Assembly: GCF_014174165.1 (NCBI RefSeq)
Contig: NZ_JABEQN010000003.1
Location: 186,001 to 250,000, forward strand
Length of the DNA stretch: 64,000 bases
DNA from: Gluconacetobacter dulcium
GTDB lineage: Bacteria; Pseudomonadota; Alphaproteobacteria; Acetobacterales; Acetobacteraceae
Direction of reading: 5' to 3'
The position numbers and the translations under genes were made by a program. Below are positions 9,367 to 17,473 of the stretch, piece by piece. Numbering within the stretch: position 1 is the stretch's first letter; each line of letters starts with the position of its first letter. A model generated the notes under the pieces. The model saw only the letters and a list, made by a program, of their open reading frames with translations. It did not search any database and was not told where the DNA came from.

Positions 9367-10063
9367 CGCAGGCCTCCACTTCAAAAATGGCTTCATCCCC
9401 GGCCCGTGCCCGGATCAGTTCCAGCCGCCAGCGTGGCCGCCCCACACCGGGCACCGGCAGCGCGACCGATGGCAGAACCGACACCCGCCAGCGCGTGACG
9501 CTGGCCGTCGACTGACCGAAATCGGCCGCCCCGGTCGGCCGCCTCCAGCGCCGGAGCGCGATGCCCAGCGCCCCCGAGGTCTCGGCCGCCAGTTGCAGGC
9601 GGCGCGACGCCGTCATCGACAGCCGCGCCACTTCCGCCACCACGGCCCCCAGGCCGCCATGTCGCAGCCCCTCCTCAAAACAGGCCAGCACATCCACATC
9701 CGACCGGGCCTCGACATAGATGACCCGCCGCCCCGACAGCCCTACCTGCATCAGGGCCGGCGCGAACACATCCTGACGGCTGACGATCCACAGCACTTTT
9801 CCCCGCGTGCGCCCCGCGATCCCTGCCGCGAACTGGCCGGCCGCCGCGGCATGAAGGGCATCGCATCCTCCCCCCGCCACTTCATGAAGAGCCCCCAGCA
9901 TCAGCCCCCCGCCCGGCAACCGGCTGTCGATCTCATCCAGACCGAATGGCAGGACAGCCCGCCTGCGCCCCGAGCGGCCCCCCAGACGACTGATCTGCTC
10001 CCGCAGCACCTCCAGCGCGGGACGGGATTCGGATGCGGGCATGTGGCAGGACAGTCCATCCAT
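9251..10063 (-). CDS. imuA: ImuA, RecA-like mutasome protein
   Basis: First gene of the imuA-imuB-dnaE2 damage-tolerance cassette. The protein has the truncated RecA/SulA-like fold of ImuA: VLREQISRLGGRSGRRRAVLPFG (quoted in part: LREQISRLGG) near the N-terminus, then GLDEIDSRLPGGGL and GALHEVAG, and a later RRLQLAAETSGALGIALRRW region. ImuA is thought to link the mutasome to RecA. Start: the frame is open to 10153, but the promoter with its LexA box lies at 10106-10141, so an internal ATG must be used. ATG 10063 has GGTGGA 5 nt upstream; ATG 10042 and ATG 10102 are alternatives. The 3-prime end overlaps imuB. Confidence 0.9.
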   Translation of the reverse strand: MDGLSCHMPASESRPALEVLREQISRLGGRSGRRRAVLPFGLDEIDSRLPGGGLMLGALHEVAGGGCDALHAAAAGQFAAGIAGRTRGKVLWIVSRQDVFAPALMQVGLSGRRVIYVEARSDVDVLACFEEGLRHGGLGAVVAEVARLSMTASRRLQLAAETSGALGIALRRWRRPTGAADFGQSTASVTRWRVSVLPSVALPVPGVGRPRWRLELIRARAGDEAIFEVEACDGQGRLAQSGLVENRLALPAVLADGSDQEAVGRRRARA

Positions 10064-10105
10064 GGCGTTCCACCGAGGCTTCCCAATCGGTGGACGGGTC
10101 ATTAT

Positions 10106-10120
10106 GTTCTCTATTTGTTC
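10106..10120 (-). promoter_or_regulatory. LexA (SOS) box in the imuA promoter
   Basis: GTTC-TCTATTT-GTTC on the plus strand (GAAC-N7-GAAC on the coding strand) is an exact match to the alphaproteobacterial LexA operator GTTC-N7-GTTC. A TTGACG -35 element for imuA lies at 10136-10141, so the box covers the expected -10 region and LexA would occlude RNA polymerase. This implies DNA-damage induction of imuA-imuB-dnaE2. Confidence 0.85.
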
Positions 10121-10247
10121 CATATCAGGGACAGGCGTCAACGACTTTCGCACCGGGCCGCCCTATTTGATCCACAGCGCGCCATGGCGGAAACTACAGG
10201 CACTCATCAGGGAATAACCCCATTTTCAGGGCGTTACGGGAGCAATC

Positions 10248-12320
10248 GTGGCCGACGGATATCTCGACAGGCTGAATGACGCGCAACGCGCCGCCGTGAC
10301 GCACGGAGTCGCACAGGGTACAGCCCCTCCGGCCGCGCCTCTTCTGGTCATCGCCGGGGCCGGATCGGGCAAGACCAACACGCTGGCCCACCGTGTCGCG
10401 CATCTGCTCGTCAACGGTGCCGATCCCCGCCGCATCCTGCTGATGACCTTCTCACGCCGCGCGAGTGCCGAGATGGCACGGCGGGTGGAGCGGATCTGCG
10501 CCCAGGTGCTGGGCGACAGGGCCGGCGCGCTGGCCGGTGCCCTGGGCTGGACCGGCACGTTCCATGGGATCGGCGCGCGGATCATCCGCGCCCATGCCGA
10601 ACAGATCGGCATGGACCCGGCCTTTTCGATCCATGACCGCGAGGATTCCGCCGACCTGATGAATCTGGTCCGGCACGAACTGGGGTTCTCCCGGACCGAA
10701 AGTCGCTTCCCGGCCAAAGGCACCTGTCTGGCGATCTATTCCCGCGTGGCGAACGCCGAGCAACCGCTGGCCGATGTGCTGCCGAAGCATTACCCGTGGT
10801 GCGCGGGCTGGCAGGAGCAGCTCAAGACGCTGTTCGGCACCTATGTCGCGGCCAAGCAGGCCCAGAACGTGCTGGATTATGACGACCTGCTGCTGATCTG
10901 GGCGCAGATGATGGGCGACCCGATCCTGGCCGCCGAAATCGGCGGGACATGGGACCATGTGCTGGTCGACGAATATCAGGACACCAACCGGTTGCAGGCC
11001 AGGATCCTGCTGGGCATGAAGCCCGACGGCGCGGGGCTGACCGTCGTGGGCGACGATGCCCAGAGCATCTATGCCTTCCGGGCCGCGACGGTGCGCAACA
11101 TCCTCGATTTCCCGTCCGCCTTCCCTACCCCGGCCACCGTGCTGACGCTGGAGCGCAATTATCGTTCCAGCCAGCCGATCCTCGCCGCCGCCAACGCGGT
11201 GATCGAACGGGCCTCCGAACGGTTCACCAAGAATCTGTGGACCGACCGCGCATCCGACGCCCTGCCCCGCCTGGTCTGCGTGAAGGACGATTCCGACCAG
11301 GCCCGCTATATCGTCGAACGGGTGCTGGAAGACCGCGAACAGGGCACGATGCTGAAGCAGCAGGCGGTGCTGTTCCGCGCCGCGCACCATAGCGGCTCAC
11401 TGGAAGTCGAACTGACGCGGCGCAACATCCCGTTTGTGAAGTTCGGCGGGCTGAAATTTCTCGACAGCGCCCATGTCAAGGACGTGCTGGCCATGCTGCG
11501 CTTTGCGGAAAACCCACGCGACCGGGTCGCCGGGTTCCGGGTGATGCAGTTGCTGCCCGCCGTAGGCCCGACCTCGGCCCGGCGTGTGCTGGACGCCATG
11601 CAGGACGCGCCGGACCCGATCGCCGCCCTGATGCAGGTCAGGGCACCGGCGCGTGCGGGCGAAGGCTGGGCCGGATTTGTCGACACGATGCACGGCCTGC
11701 GCAACCGCACCGCCGGCTGGCCGTCGGAAATCGGCCTGATCCGCCACTGGTATGAACCCCATCTGGAACGATTGCATGAGGACGCGACCACCCGCCTGTC
11801 CGACCTGCGGCAACTGGAACAGATCGCGGGCGGCTATCCGTCCCGCGAGCGGTTCCTGACCGACCTGACGCTGGACCCGCCGGACGCGACTTCCGATCAG
11901 GCCGGCGTGCCGCTGCTGGATGAAGATTACCTGATCCTCTCCACCATCCATTCCGCCAAGGGGCAGGAATGGCGGAGCGTCTTCGTCCTCAACACGGTCG
12001 ATGGGTGCATCCCCTCCGACCTCGGTACCGGTGAAACCGAGGAGATCGACGAAGAACGCCGCCTGCTCTACGTCGCCATGACACGGGCGAAGGACTCCCT
12101 CGACCTGATCGTGCCGCAGCGTTTTCACGTCCACGGACAGCATGGCATGGGCGACCGGCATGTCTATGCCGCGCGAACGCGCTTTATCGACCCGGCCATG
12201 CTGCCCCTCTTCGAAACACGCGCCTGGCCGGTCGTCACGCCGGAGGATGCAAAACGCCGGAACGCGGCAAAACAGGTCCGCATCGACATGGCCGCACGGC
12301 TACGCGACATGTGGGGGTAG
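10248..12320 (+). CDS. UvrD/Rep-family ATP-dependent DNA helicase
   Basis: Superfamily 1A 3-prime to 5-prime DNA helicase, 690 aa. The Q-motif LNDAQRAAV is at residues 9-17, Walker A GAGSGKT at 37-43, motif II DEYQD at 241-245, QSIYAFRAA (motif III) near 276, LERNYRSSQPI (motif IV) near 303, and RRLLYVAMTRAKDSL (motif VI) near 605. It ends soon after the 2B/2A core, lacks the UvrD C-terminal extension and has no nuclease domain, so it is not AddA/RecB. Start: GTG 10248 preceded by GGGAG. It is divergent from imuA, but I find no LexA box on its own side. It probably acts in repair or recombination; the exact partner cannot be told. Confidence 0.9.
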   Translation: MADGYLDRLNDAQRAAVTHGVAQGTAPPAAPLLVIAGAGSGKTNTLAHRVAHLLVNGADPRRILLMTFSRRASAEMARRVERICAQVLGDRAGALAGALGWTGTFHGIGARIIRAHAEQIGMDPAFSIHDREDSADLMNLVRHELGFSRTESRFPAKGTCLAIYSRVANAEQPLADVLPKHYPWCAGWQEQLKTLFGTYVAAKQAQNVLDYDDLLLIWAQMMGDPILAAEIGGTWDHVLVDEYQDTNRLQARILLGMKPDGAGLTVVGDDAQSIYAFRAATVRNILDFPSAFPTPATVLTLERNYRSSQPILAAANAVIERASERFTKNLWTDRASDALPRLVCVKDDSDQARYIVERVLEDREQGTMLKQQAVLFRAAHHSGSLEVELTRRNIPFVKFGGLKFLDSAHVKDVLAMLRFAENPRDRVAGFRVMQLLPAVGPTSARRVLDAMQDAPDPIAALMQVRAPARAGEGWAGFVDTMHGLRNRTAGWPSEIGLIRHWYEPHLERLHEDATTRLSDLRQLEQIAGGYPSRERFLTDLTLDPPDATSDQAGVPLLDEDYLILSTIHSAKGQEWRSVFVLNTVDGCIPSDLGTGETEEIDEERRLLYVAMTRAKDSLDLIVPQRFHVHGQHGMGDRHVYAARTRFIDPAMLPLFETRAWPVVTPEDAKRRNAAKQVRIDMAARLRDMWG

Positions 12321-12344
12321 AGCCGGCCGACGTGTCGCGCTCTA
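12318..12344. terminator. Possible bidirectional hairpin between convergent genes
   Basis: TAGAGC at 12318-12323 pairs with GCTCTA at 12339-12344 across the 15-nt loop that separates the helicase stop from the molbindin stop. The stem is short (6 bp) and is followed by TTTA on the plus strand. Weak, but the position between convergent genes fits a shared terminator. Confidence 0.35.
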
Positions 12345-12548
12345 TTTACCCACCATCACGTCCGATGCCTTGATAACGGCATAGGCTTCATCGCCAACCG
12401 CCAAGGCGAGATCGTCGATCGCCTCGTTCGTGATCGCCGAGGTGATCACGACGCCCCCGCCGATATCAATCGTCACATGGCCGGTGGTCTGGCCTTTGGT
12501 CACCGCCGTGACCGTGCCCTTGATCTGATTGCGCGCGCTCAGTTTCAT
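12342..12548 (-). CDS. Molybdopterin-binding (Mop/TOBE) protein
   Basis: A 68-aa single Mop domain (molbindin). It starts MKLSARNQIKGTVTAVTKG, the classic SARNxxxGxV signature, and continues VTIDIGGGVVITSAITNEAIDDL and VGDEAYAVIKASDVMVG (quoted in short pieces of the family pattern). Such proteins assemble into rings that bind molybdate or tungstate in the cytoplasm as storage or buffer. The full length equals one Mop repeat, so nothing is missing. It is the last minus-strand gene after galE but is separated by 107 nt and is functionally unrelated to the polysaccharide genes. The ribosome site GGGAG lies upstream. Confidence 0.92.
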   Translation of the reverse strand: MKLSARNQIKGTVTAVTKGQTTGHVTIDIGGGVVITSAITNEAIDDLALAVGDEAYAVIKASDVMVGK

Positions 12549-12655
12549 GCCGTCTCTCCCTGGGTATCGTTTCCTGCGTGGCCGACCTGACCCGCGCGCA
12601 TGCCCGGATCACGGCCGGAATGGCCGCTGCATGGGCCGACCGGCCGTCGCCGCGC

Positions 12656-13663
12656 TTATCCGCCTTGGACGGGACCATATCCATGGGGGTGTTCCAGGCG
12701 CCAGCGGTAAGCCGTAGCGACGATCTCGTCGAGTTCCACGAAGCGCGGCGTCCAGCCGGTTTCCCGCCGCAGACGGTCGGCGCCCGCGACCAGCCGGGCG
12801 GGGTCGCCTGGGCGGCGGGGCGCCAGATGCCACGGCACCACACGCCCGGTCACCCGCTCCACGCTGCGGATCACCTCCATGTTCGAATGCCCTCGCCCGG
12901 TGCCGACGTTATAGACCACGCTGCGATCATGGATCGCATCCAGCGCCGCCAGATGGGCATGGGCCAGGTCCGTGACATGGACATAGTCGCGGATGCAGGT
13001 TCCGTCGGGCGTCGGATAGTCGTCGCCGAACAGATGCAGCGCCTCCCTCCGCCCCAATGCCGCATCGATCACCAGCGGGATCAGATGGGTCTCCGGCCGA
13101 TGGTCCTCCCCGAGCCGCCCGTCGGGATCGGCGCCGGCGGCATTGAAATAGCGCAGGCACGCGCTGCGCAGCCCATGAATCCGGTCGGCCCACAGCAGGG
13201 CACGCTCCACCATATGCTTGCTTTCGCCATAGGGAGAACCGGGAACGATCGGCGTCGCTTCCGTGATCAGCGCATCCTCCGTCTGCCCGAACAGCGCCGC
13301 CGTCGAGGAAAACACGAAACGCTTCACGCCATGGCGGATGCAGGCGTCGATCAGCGTGAAGCCCAGCCCCCCATTGGCTTCCATGTAGCGCAGCGGGTGC
13401 TGCATGCTCTCCCCCACCAGCGACAGCGCCGCGAAATGCAGCACCCCGGCCCACGGGCCGCTGGCCAGGATCGTATCGACCAGCGCGCGGTCCGCCAGGT
13501 CGCCCTCGACGAACGTCACCCCGTCGGGCACCGCCTCCCGATGCCCCGTCCGCAGATTGTCGAACACCAGCACATCATGCCCCGCATCCCGCAGGGCGGC
13601 GACCACATGGCTGCCCACATAGCCCGCCCCACCGGTCACCAGAAAACGGGATCGTTCTGTCAT
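12656..13663 (-). CDS. galE: UDP-glucose 4-epimerase
   Basis: NAD-dependent epimerase of the short-chain dehydrogenase superfamily, interconverting UDP-glucose and UDP-galactose in the cytoplasm; 335 aa, full length. The NAD-binding motif GGAGYVGSH is at residues 11-19, the catalytic Ser/Thr in FVFSSTAALFG near 120-121, and the YxxxK pair in PYGESKH is Tyr145/Lys149. RYFNAAGADPDGRLGE near 170 is the typical GalE substrate-loop motif. It lies 36 nt after manC on the same strand, so it probably supplies UDP-galactose for the surface polymer encoded upstream. It could also serve LPS. Confidence 0.94.
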   Translation of the reverse strand: MTERSRFLVTGGAGYVGSHVVAALRDAGHDVLVFDNLRTGHREAVPDGVTFVEGDLADRALVDTILASGPWAGVLHFAALSLVGESMQHPLRYMEANGGLGFTLIDACIRHGVKRFVFSSTAALFGQTEDALITEATPIVPGSPYGESKHMVERALLWADRIHGLRSACLRYFNAAGADPDGRLGEDHRPETHLIPLVIDAALGRREALHLFGDDYPTPDGTCIRDYVHVTDLAHAHLAALDAIHDRSVVYNVGTGRGHSNMEVIRSVERVTGRVVPWHLAPRRPGDPARLVAGADRLRRETGWTPRFVELDEIVATAYRWRLEHPHGYGPVQGG

Positions 13664-13699
13664 CTTCGCTGCCTCGACTTCTCTTGCAATCTGTAACCA

Positions 13700-15163
13700 T
13701 CAGGTCCGGTTATAGGTGTCCTCGAAGCGGACGATATCATCCTCTCCCAGATAGGACCCGGTCTGGATCTCGATCAGCACCAGCGGGATCCGGCCCGGAT
13801 TTTCCATCCGATGGGTGCATTCCTGCGGCAGGTAGATGCTCTCGTTCTCATGGACGGTGATCTGCTCGGCATTGCGCGTCACCAGCGCCACGCCACTGAC
13901 GACCACCCAATGTTCCGCCCGATGGTAATGTTTCTGGAGCGACAGCTTCTCGCCCGGCATCACGACGATGCGTTTCACCTGGAAGCGCGCATCCTGGATC
14001 AGGCTCTCATAGAAGCCCCATGGCCGGTAGCACCGGTTATGGGCCTCCGCCTCCTTGCGCCCCTGGGCCTGCAGCCGGGTCACGATCTTCTTCACGTCCT
14101 GCGCCCGGCTCTTCTGCGTCACCAGCACGGCATCACGGGTCGTCACCACCACGACATCATCGAGCCCGACAACGGCGGTCAGGATCTCGTCCGACCGAAC
14201 GTAGCTGTCATGCACCCCTTCCAGGCAGACATGACCCTGCGTCACGTTGCCCGCGCCGTCCTTCTCGCCGATATCCCACAGCGCATTCCAGCTTCCGATG
14301 TCGGTCCAGCCGAAATCTCCGGCGATGACCGCCGCGTGGTCGGTATGTTCCATCACCGCGTAATCGAAGGAAATATCCGGCGCCGAGAGAAACGACGCCG
14401 GGTCGAGGCGCTGGAAGATCAGGTCGCCGGTGCGACGCTCCACCGCCTGCCGCACAGGCGCCAGCACCACCGGAGCATGGACTTCCATTTCCTGGAGCAG
14501 GGTGTGCGCCGTAAAGACGAACATCCCCGAATTCCACATATACTTGCCCGACGCCACCAGTTCGGCGGCGGTCTCCGCATCCGGCTTCTCGATAAACCCG
14601 GCGACCGTGCTGACCTCGGGCAGTCTGGCCAAAGGTTGGCCGGCCTCGATATAGCCGTAACCGGTTTCCGGCCGGGTCGGATGCATGCCGAAGACGACGA
14701 TATGGCCCCGCTGCGCCGCAGCCGCCGCCACCGGCAGAAGCTGTTCCAGCGTTTCCGGCCGGGTCATCACCGCATCGGCCGCCATGATCCACAGCACCGC
14801 ATCCGGATTGCTTTCCGCGGCCAGCAGGGCCGCGGCGGCAATCGCCGGCGCGGAGTTGCGACCGGCCGGTTCCAGCACGATCCGCGCGTTCTCGATCCCT
14901 GCCTCGCGCAGTTGCTCGGCAATCAGAAAGCGATGGTCGTGGTTGCAGATCACGATCGGGGCCGCGAACATCGCCCCAACCCCACGGCACGCCGTCTCCT
15001 GCAGCATCGTCCGGTTCCCTACCAGCGACCAGAGCTGCTTCGGATAGCTCGCCCGCGACAGCGGCCACAGCCGGCTCCCCGTTCCGCCAGACAGAATGAC
15101 CGGAACAATCTTCGTCGTGCTCGCCGCCTGCGCGCCAATCACCGGAAGCGTCGTGTCAGACAT
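13700..15163 (-). CDS. manC: Mannose-1-phosphate guanylyltransferase / mannose-6-phosphate isomerase
   Basis: Bifunctional type II phosphomannose isomerase/GDP-mannose pyrophosphorylase, 487 aa. It makes GDP-mannose, donor for mannose residues in acetan- and xanthan-like polymers. The nucleotidyltransferase signature GGTGSRLWPLSR is at residues 26-37; the C-terminal cupin isomerase domain (about 365-480) contains RPWGFYESL, MPGEKLSLQKHYHRAEHWVV and the metal-binding histidines. The start ATG has a near-perfect Shine-Dalgarno (AAGGAGG, 5 nt spacing). A 200-nt gap separates it from the GT8 gene upstream, so it may have its own promoter. Homologues are called xanB, aceF or manC. Confidence 0.95.
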   Translation of the reverse strand: MSDTTLPVIGAQAASTTKIVPVILSGGTGSRLWPLSRASYPKQLWSLVGNRTMLQETACRGVGAMFAAPIVICNHDHRFLIAEQLREAGIENARIVLEPAGRNSAPAIAAAALLAAESNPDAVLWIMAADAVMTRPETLEQLLPVAAAAAQRGHIVVFGMHPTRPETGYGYIEAGQPLARLPEVSTVAGFIEKPDAETAAELVASGKYMWNSGMFVFTAHTLLQEMEVHAPVVLAPVRQAVERRTGDLIFQRLDPASFLSAPDISFDYAVMEHTDHAAVIAGDFGWTDIGSWNALWDIGEKDGAGNVTQGHVCLEGVHDSYVRSDEILTAVVGLDDVVVVTTRDAVLVTQKSRAQDVKKIVTRLQAQGRKEAEAHNRCYRPWGFYESLIQDARFQVKRIVVMPGEKLSLQKHYHRAEHWVVVSGVALVTRNAEQITVHENESIYLPQECTHRMENPGRIPLVLIEIQTGSYLGEDDIVRFEDTYNRT

Positions 15164-15363
15164 GGCATCCTCCTTTTGCTCTATTCAGCCACAATATCAT
15201 CTCGGAAACCGACGATCTCGCCACATGATCATAATCGGGGTGTCACGCCTTCATCCGATCATGCGATCTCATCTGCACGCGGAAGAAAGCTGGAGTGCAT
15301 ATGAAAAAACGACGCTGCACCATGGAACGATCTCCGCCATCCCGGACGGTTCTCTCAACGGTG

Positions 15364-16431
15364 TCAGAAGGATGCCTCGACGGAAGGTGTCAGGACAGAC
15401 TGGACCGCCCCTACATCCCGTCCGGATGCCCCCTGCAAGGCTTGCGACTGTTTCAATCTGCCCTCATAAGCAAGAATACGCCGTCTTTTCGCGCCAAACC
15501 CCCATGTGACCATCGCGTGCAAGCGCTTATAACGCTGCTGAAGATGATAGCGGAACCAGGTCGTGCGTTTCATACGGCGCCAATATCGCGCCGTTTCCGG
15601 ATAAGCGGACGCCACCTTGCCATAGACCGCGGAGGCTTCAGCGTTCCAGGGTGGAAAAGCGCCTTCCCACGGCTTCGGCCGTGACATGTAATGGACGATT
15701 CGTGGCCGTATAACGGAAAGAACGCGAATACTATTCATATATACCGGAAAATTCCATGCCAGCGACATCGAAAGACAGTGCGGCAGACCAACGAGGTTCA
15801 AAACATCCTGATCGGGAAAACGCGATGCGCCGGACTGGCCGGAAAACATCTTCCATGCTTCGGCTCCGATACGCGCCCATCCGTTGCGCTCCGCATAGAT
15901 CACGCCGGAATTAAAATACCGGCATGCGTCGACCGACGAGAGCCCAAGCGACGCAAAATGCGCCGCGATGGTACGACTCAGCCGGTCCGAATCGTCTCCC
16001 ACGAATGTCATCGGATCGGCGGCGGCGTAAAACATCCCGTAAGGAACGGGATTCAGCAACAGGTCGTCCAGCGGACCACGGATCTGGGTATCGCCGTCCA
16101 CATAAAGAAAAAAATCATAATGTTTCGGGAGAAGGTCCGCCAGAAACAGCCGTGCCAACATGGCGGGAGCGCCTCCGATATCGGCCTCGCTTCGGGTCAG
16201 AAACACGATATCCGCGCGTGCGCAAGCCTCGGCGAAAATCACTTCGGCGACCGGATCGATCCCGAATGCGATAATGACGATATCCGCCAGATCGCGCGGC
16301 GTGAACCGACGCGCCTGCAACGCGCTGACGAAGCTCGGAAAGAGATAAGATTGATCCGGCGTGTAGCAGACACAGATTCTTCGCATATCCTCGGGCTTCC
16401 GTTCGATTTGCGCGGGCTCTCGGGTTCGCAT
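15364..16431 (-). CDS. GT8-like glycosyltransferase
   Basis: Cytoplasmic, nucleotide-sugar-dependent retaining glycosyltransferase resembling family GT8. The DxD metal/sugar-nucleotide motif is DGD in FFLYVDGDTQ, residues 112-114 from the chosen start; ACRYFNSGVIY and the SRFPDQDVLN stretch are the typical following GT8-type elements. The protein begins RICVCYTPDQSY after a short basic leader. Start: the frame is open to 16533, but ATG 16431 is preceded by AGGAGA; ATG 16386 is an alternative. It sits in the exopolysaccharide arm between the GT25 gene and manC and should add a sugar to the lipid-linked repeat unit. The acceptor and sugar are not predictable. Confidence 0.8.
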   Translation of the reverse strand: MRTREPAQIERKPEDMRRICVCYTPDQSYLFPSFVSALQARRFTPRDLADIVIIAFGIDPVAEVIFAEACARADIVFLTRSEADIGGAPAMLARLFLADLLPKHYDFFLYVDGDTQIRGPLDDLLLNPVPYGMFYAAADPMTFVGDDSDRLSRTIAAHFASLGLSSVDACRYFNSGVIYAERNGWARIGAEAWKMFSGQSGASRFPDQDVLNLVGLPHCLSMSLAWNFPVYMNSIRVLSVIRPRIVHYMSRPKPWEGAFPPWNAEASAVYGKVASAYPETARYWRRMKRTTWFRYHLQQRYKRLHAMVTWGFGAKRRRILAYEGRLKQSQALQGASGRDVGAVQSVLTPSVEASF

Positions 16432-16587
16432 CGGATCATGCTCTCCTAATGGCGTTCGATCACACAGAGGGATTGGAACAAGTCGATGAATCCGGCTTCC
16501 ACTCCTTGCCACGGCCACGAGGTTTCGACGCATGACCTGGACATAAACGTTCTCGATTGCGATTGGATGTCACGTATTTTTCATCAC

Positions 16588-16604
16588 ATCATTTTAGAAA
16601 TGAT
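16588..16604. repeat. Short AT-rich inverted repeat between glycosyltransferase genes
   Basis: ATCATTT (16588-16594) and AAATGAT (16598-16604) are perfect inverted copies around TAG, in a locally AT-rich 210-nt gap (16432-16641) between the GT25 and GT8 genes. It could be a small terminator or operator site. Nothing else is visible in the gap. Confidence 0.3.
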
Positions 16605-16641
16605 TTTCTCGACGAGTATCGGCCGCCACGTCTCGGAGTCT

Positions 16642-17418
16642 TCATTGGTTTCGATAGTCGAACACGGATTGAGACCGATCCCGTCCGTTTATTTTCACCC
16701 TTGGCCCGGCCGTACGGTATACGCGCCCACGAATACGCTCGATGACACGGCCGCCATAATAGCGAGCGCTTTCAAGATGCGTAGGCTCCCGATCGGCGCG
16801 TCGGTCGACGACCGAACTTGGCACCGACAGTTCAAGGGCCGTCGGCGGGACGATCCCGGCAACGGGAATGCCGGTTGCCCATGGACGCTCCATCTCGACA
16901 TCGATCGGTCGGGAGAGCCGCCGGAAATTCCGTACGAAACGCTCGGCCGCATGGCGGGTCAAAAGATAGATCTGCGTCCCGAACTGCTGCGTCTGATATT
17001 GCACCACATGACGGTCCCATATCGGATAATTTTTCTCTGCGACATGGAATTTTGCCGGGAACCGTCCGAAGAACTTGAGGAAATGCACGCCCTTCGACGC
17101 CCAGTCGACCTCTGTCAGATGCAGTGTGACGGGCCAGTCGACGTAAACGTCGTCTTCAACGACCAGGATCTGGTCTGCCGTCGGGTCGGCAAGAAGCGCC
17201 TGCCATGCCCGGACATGGCTGCAATAGCACCCGATCTCGCCCGGCGCGAGCGCGCGCTTTATGTGCGCCCATGCCACGTCGAGATCATATTCGAACCCTT
17301 CGGCCAGACCGGTGGATGCATCGAAGAATTCCCACTCCACCCCAGCGGGAGGACGATGAAACGTGTCGCGTCGGGCACTACCTGCAACGCTGATCACGCG
17401 AATGAGCGTTTTTGTCAT
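16642..17418 (-). CDS. GT25-family glycosyltransferase
   Basis: LPS/EPS-type glycosyltransferase of family GT25, 258 aa. The conserved GEIGCYCSHVRAWQ (residues 60-73) and the acidic metal-binding motif VVEDDV (Glu88-Asp90) are the family hallmarks, followed by GTQIYLLTRHAAERF near 147. It is cytoplasmic, without a membrane segment. The start ATG has GAGGAAACGG upstream and lies 55 nt after the flippase gene. GT25 enzymes often transfer galactose or glucose to LPS or EPS precursors, and galE in the same locus would fit a galactosyl donor, but that is inference. Confidence 0.88.
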   Translation of the reverse strand: MTKTLIRVISVAGSARRDTFHRPPAGVEWEFFDASTGLAEGFEYDLDVAWAHIKRALAPGEIGCYCSHVRAWQALLADPTADQILVVEDDVYVDWPVTLHLTEVDWASKGVHFLKFFGRFPAKFHVAEKNYPIWDRHVVQYQTQQFGTQIYLLTRHAAERFVRNFRRLSRPIDVEMERPWATGIPVAGIVPPTALELSVPSSVVDRRADREPTHLESARYYGGRVIERIRGRVYRTAGPRVKINGRDRSQSVFDYRNQ

Positions 17419-17473
17419 CCGTTTCCTCGATCAAGAACATAATCTCCAGATGCCGCGCATCGGCACCGGATTG

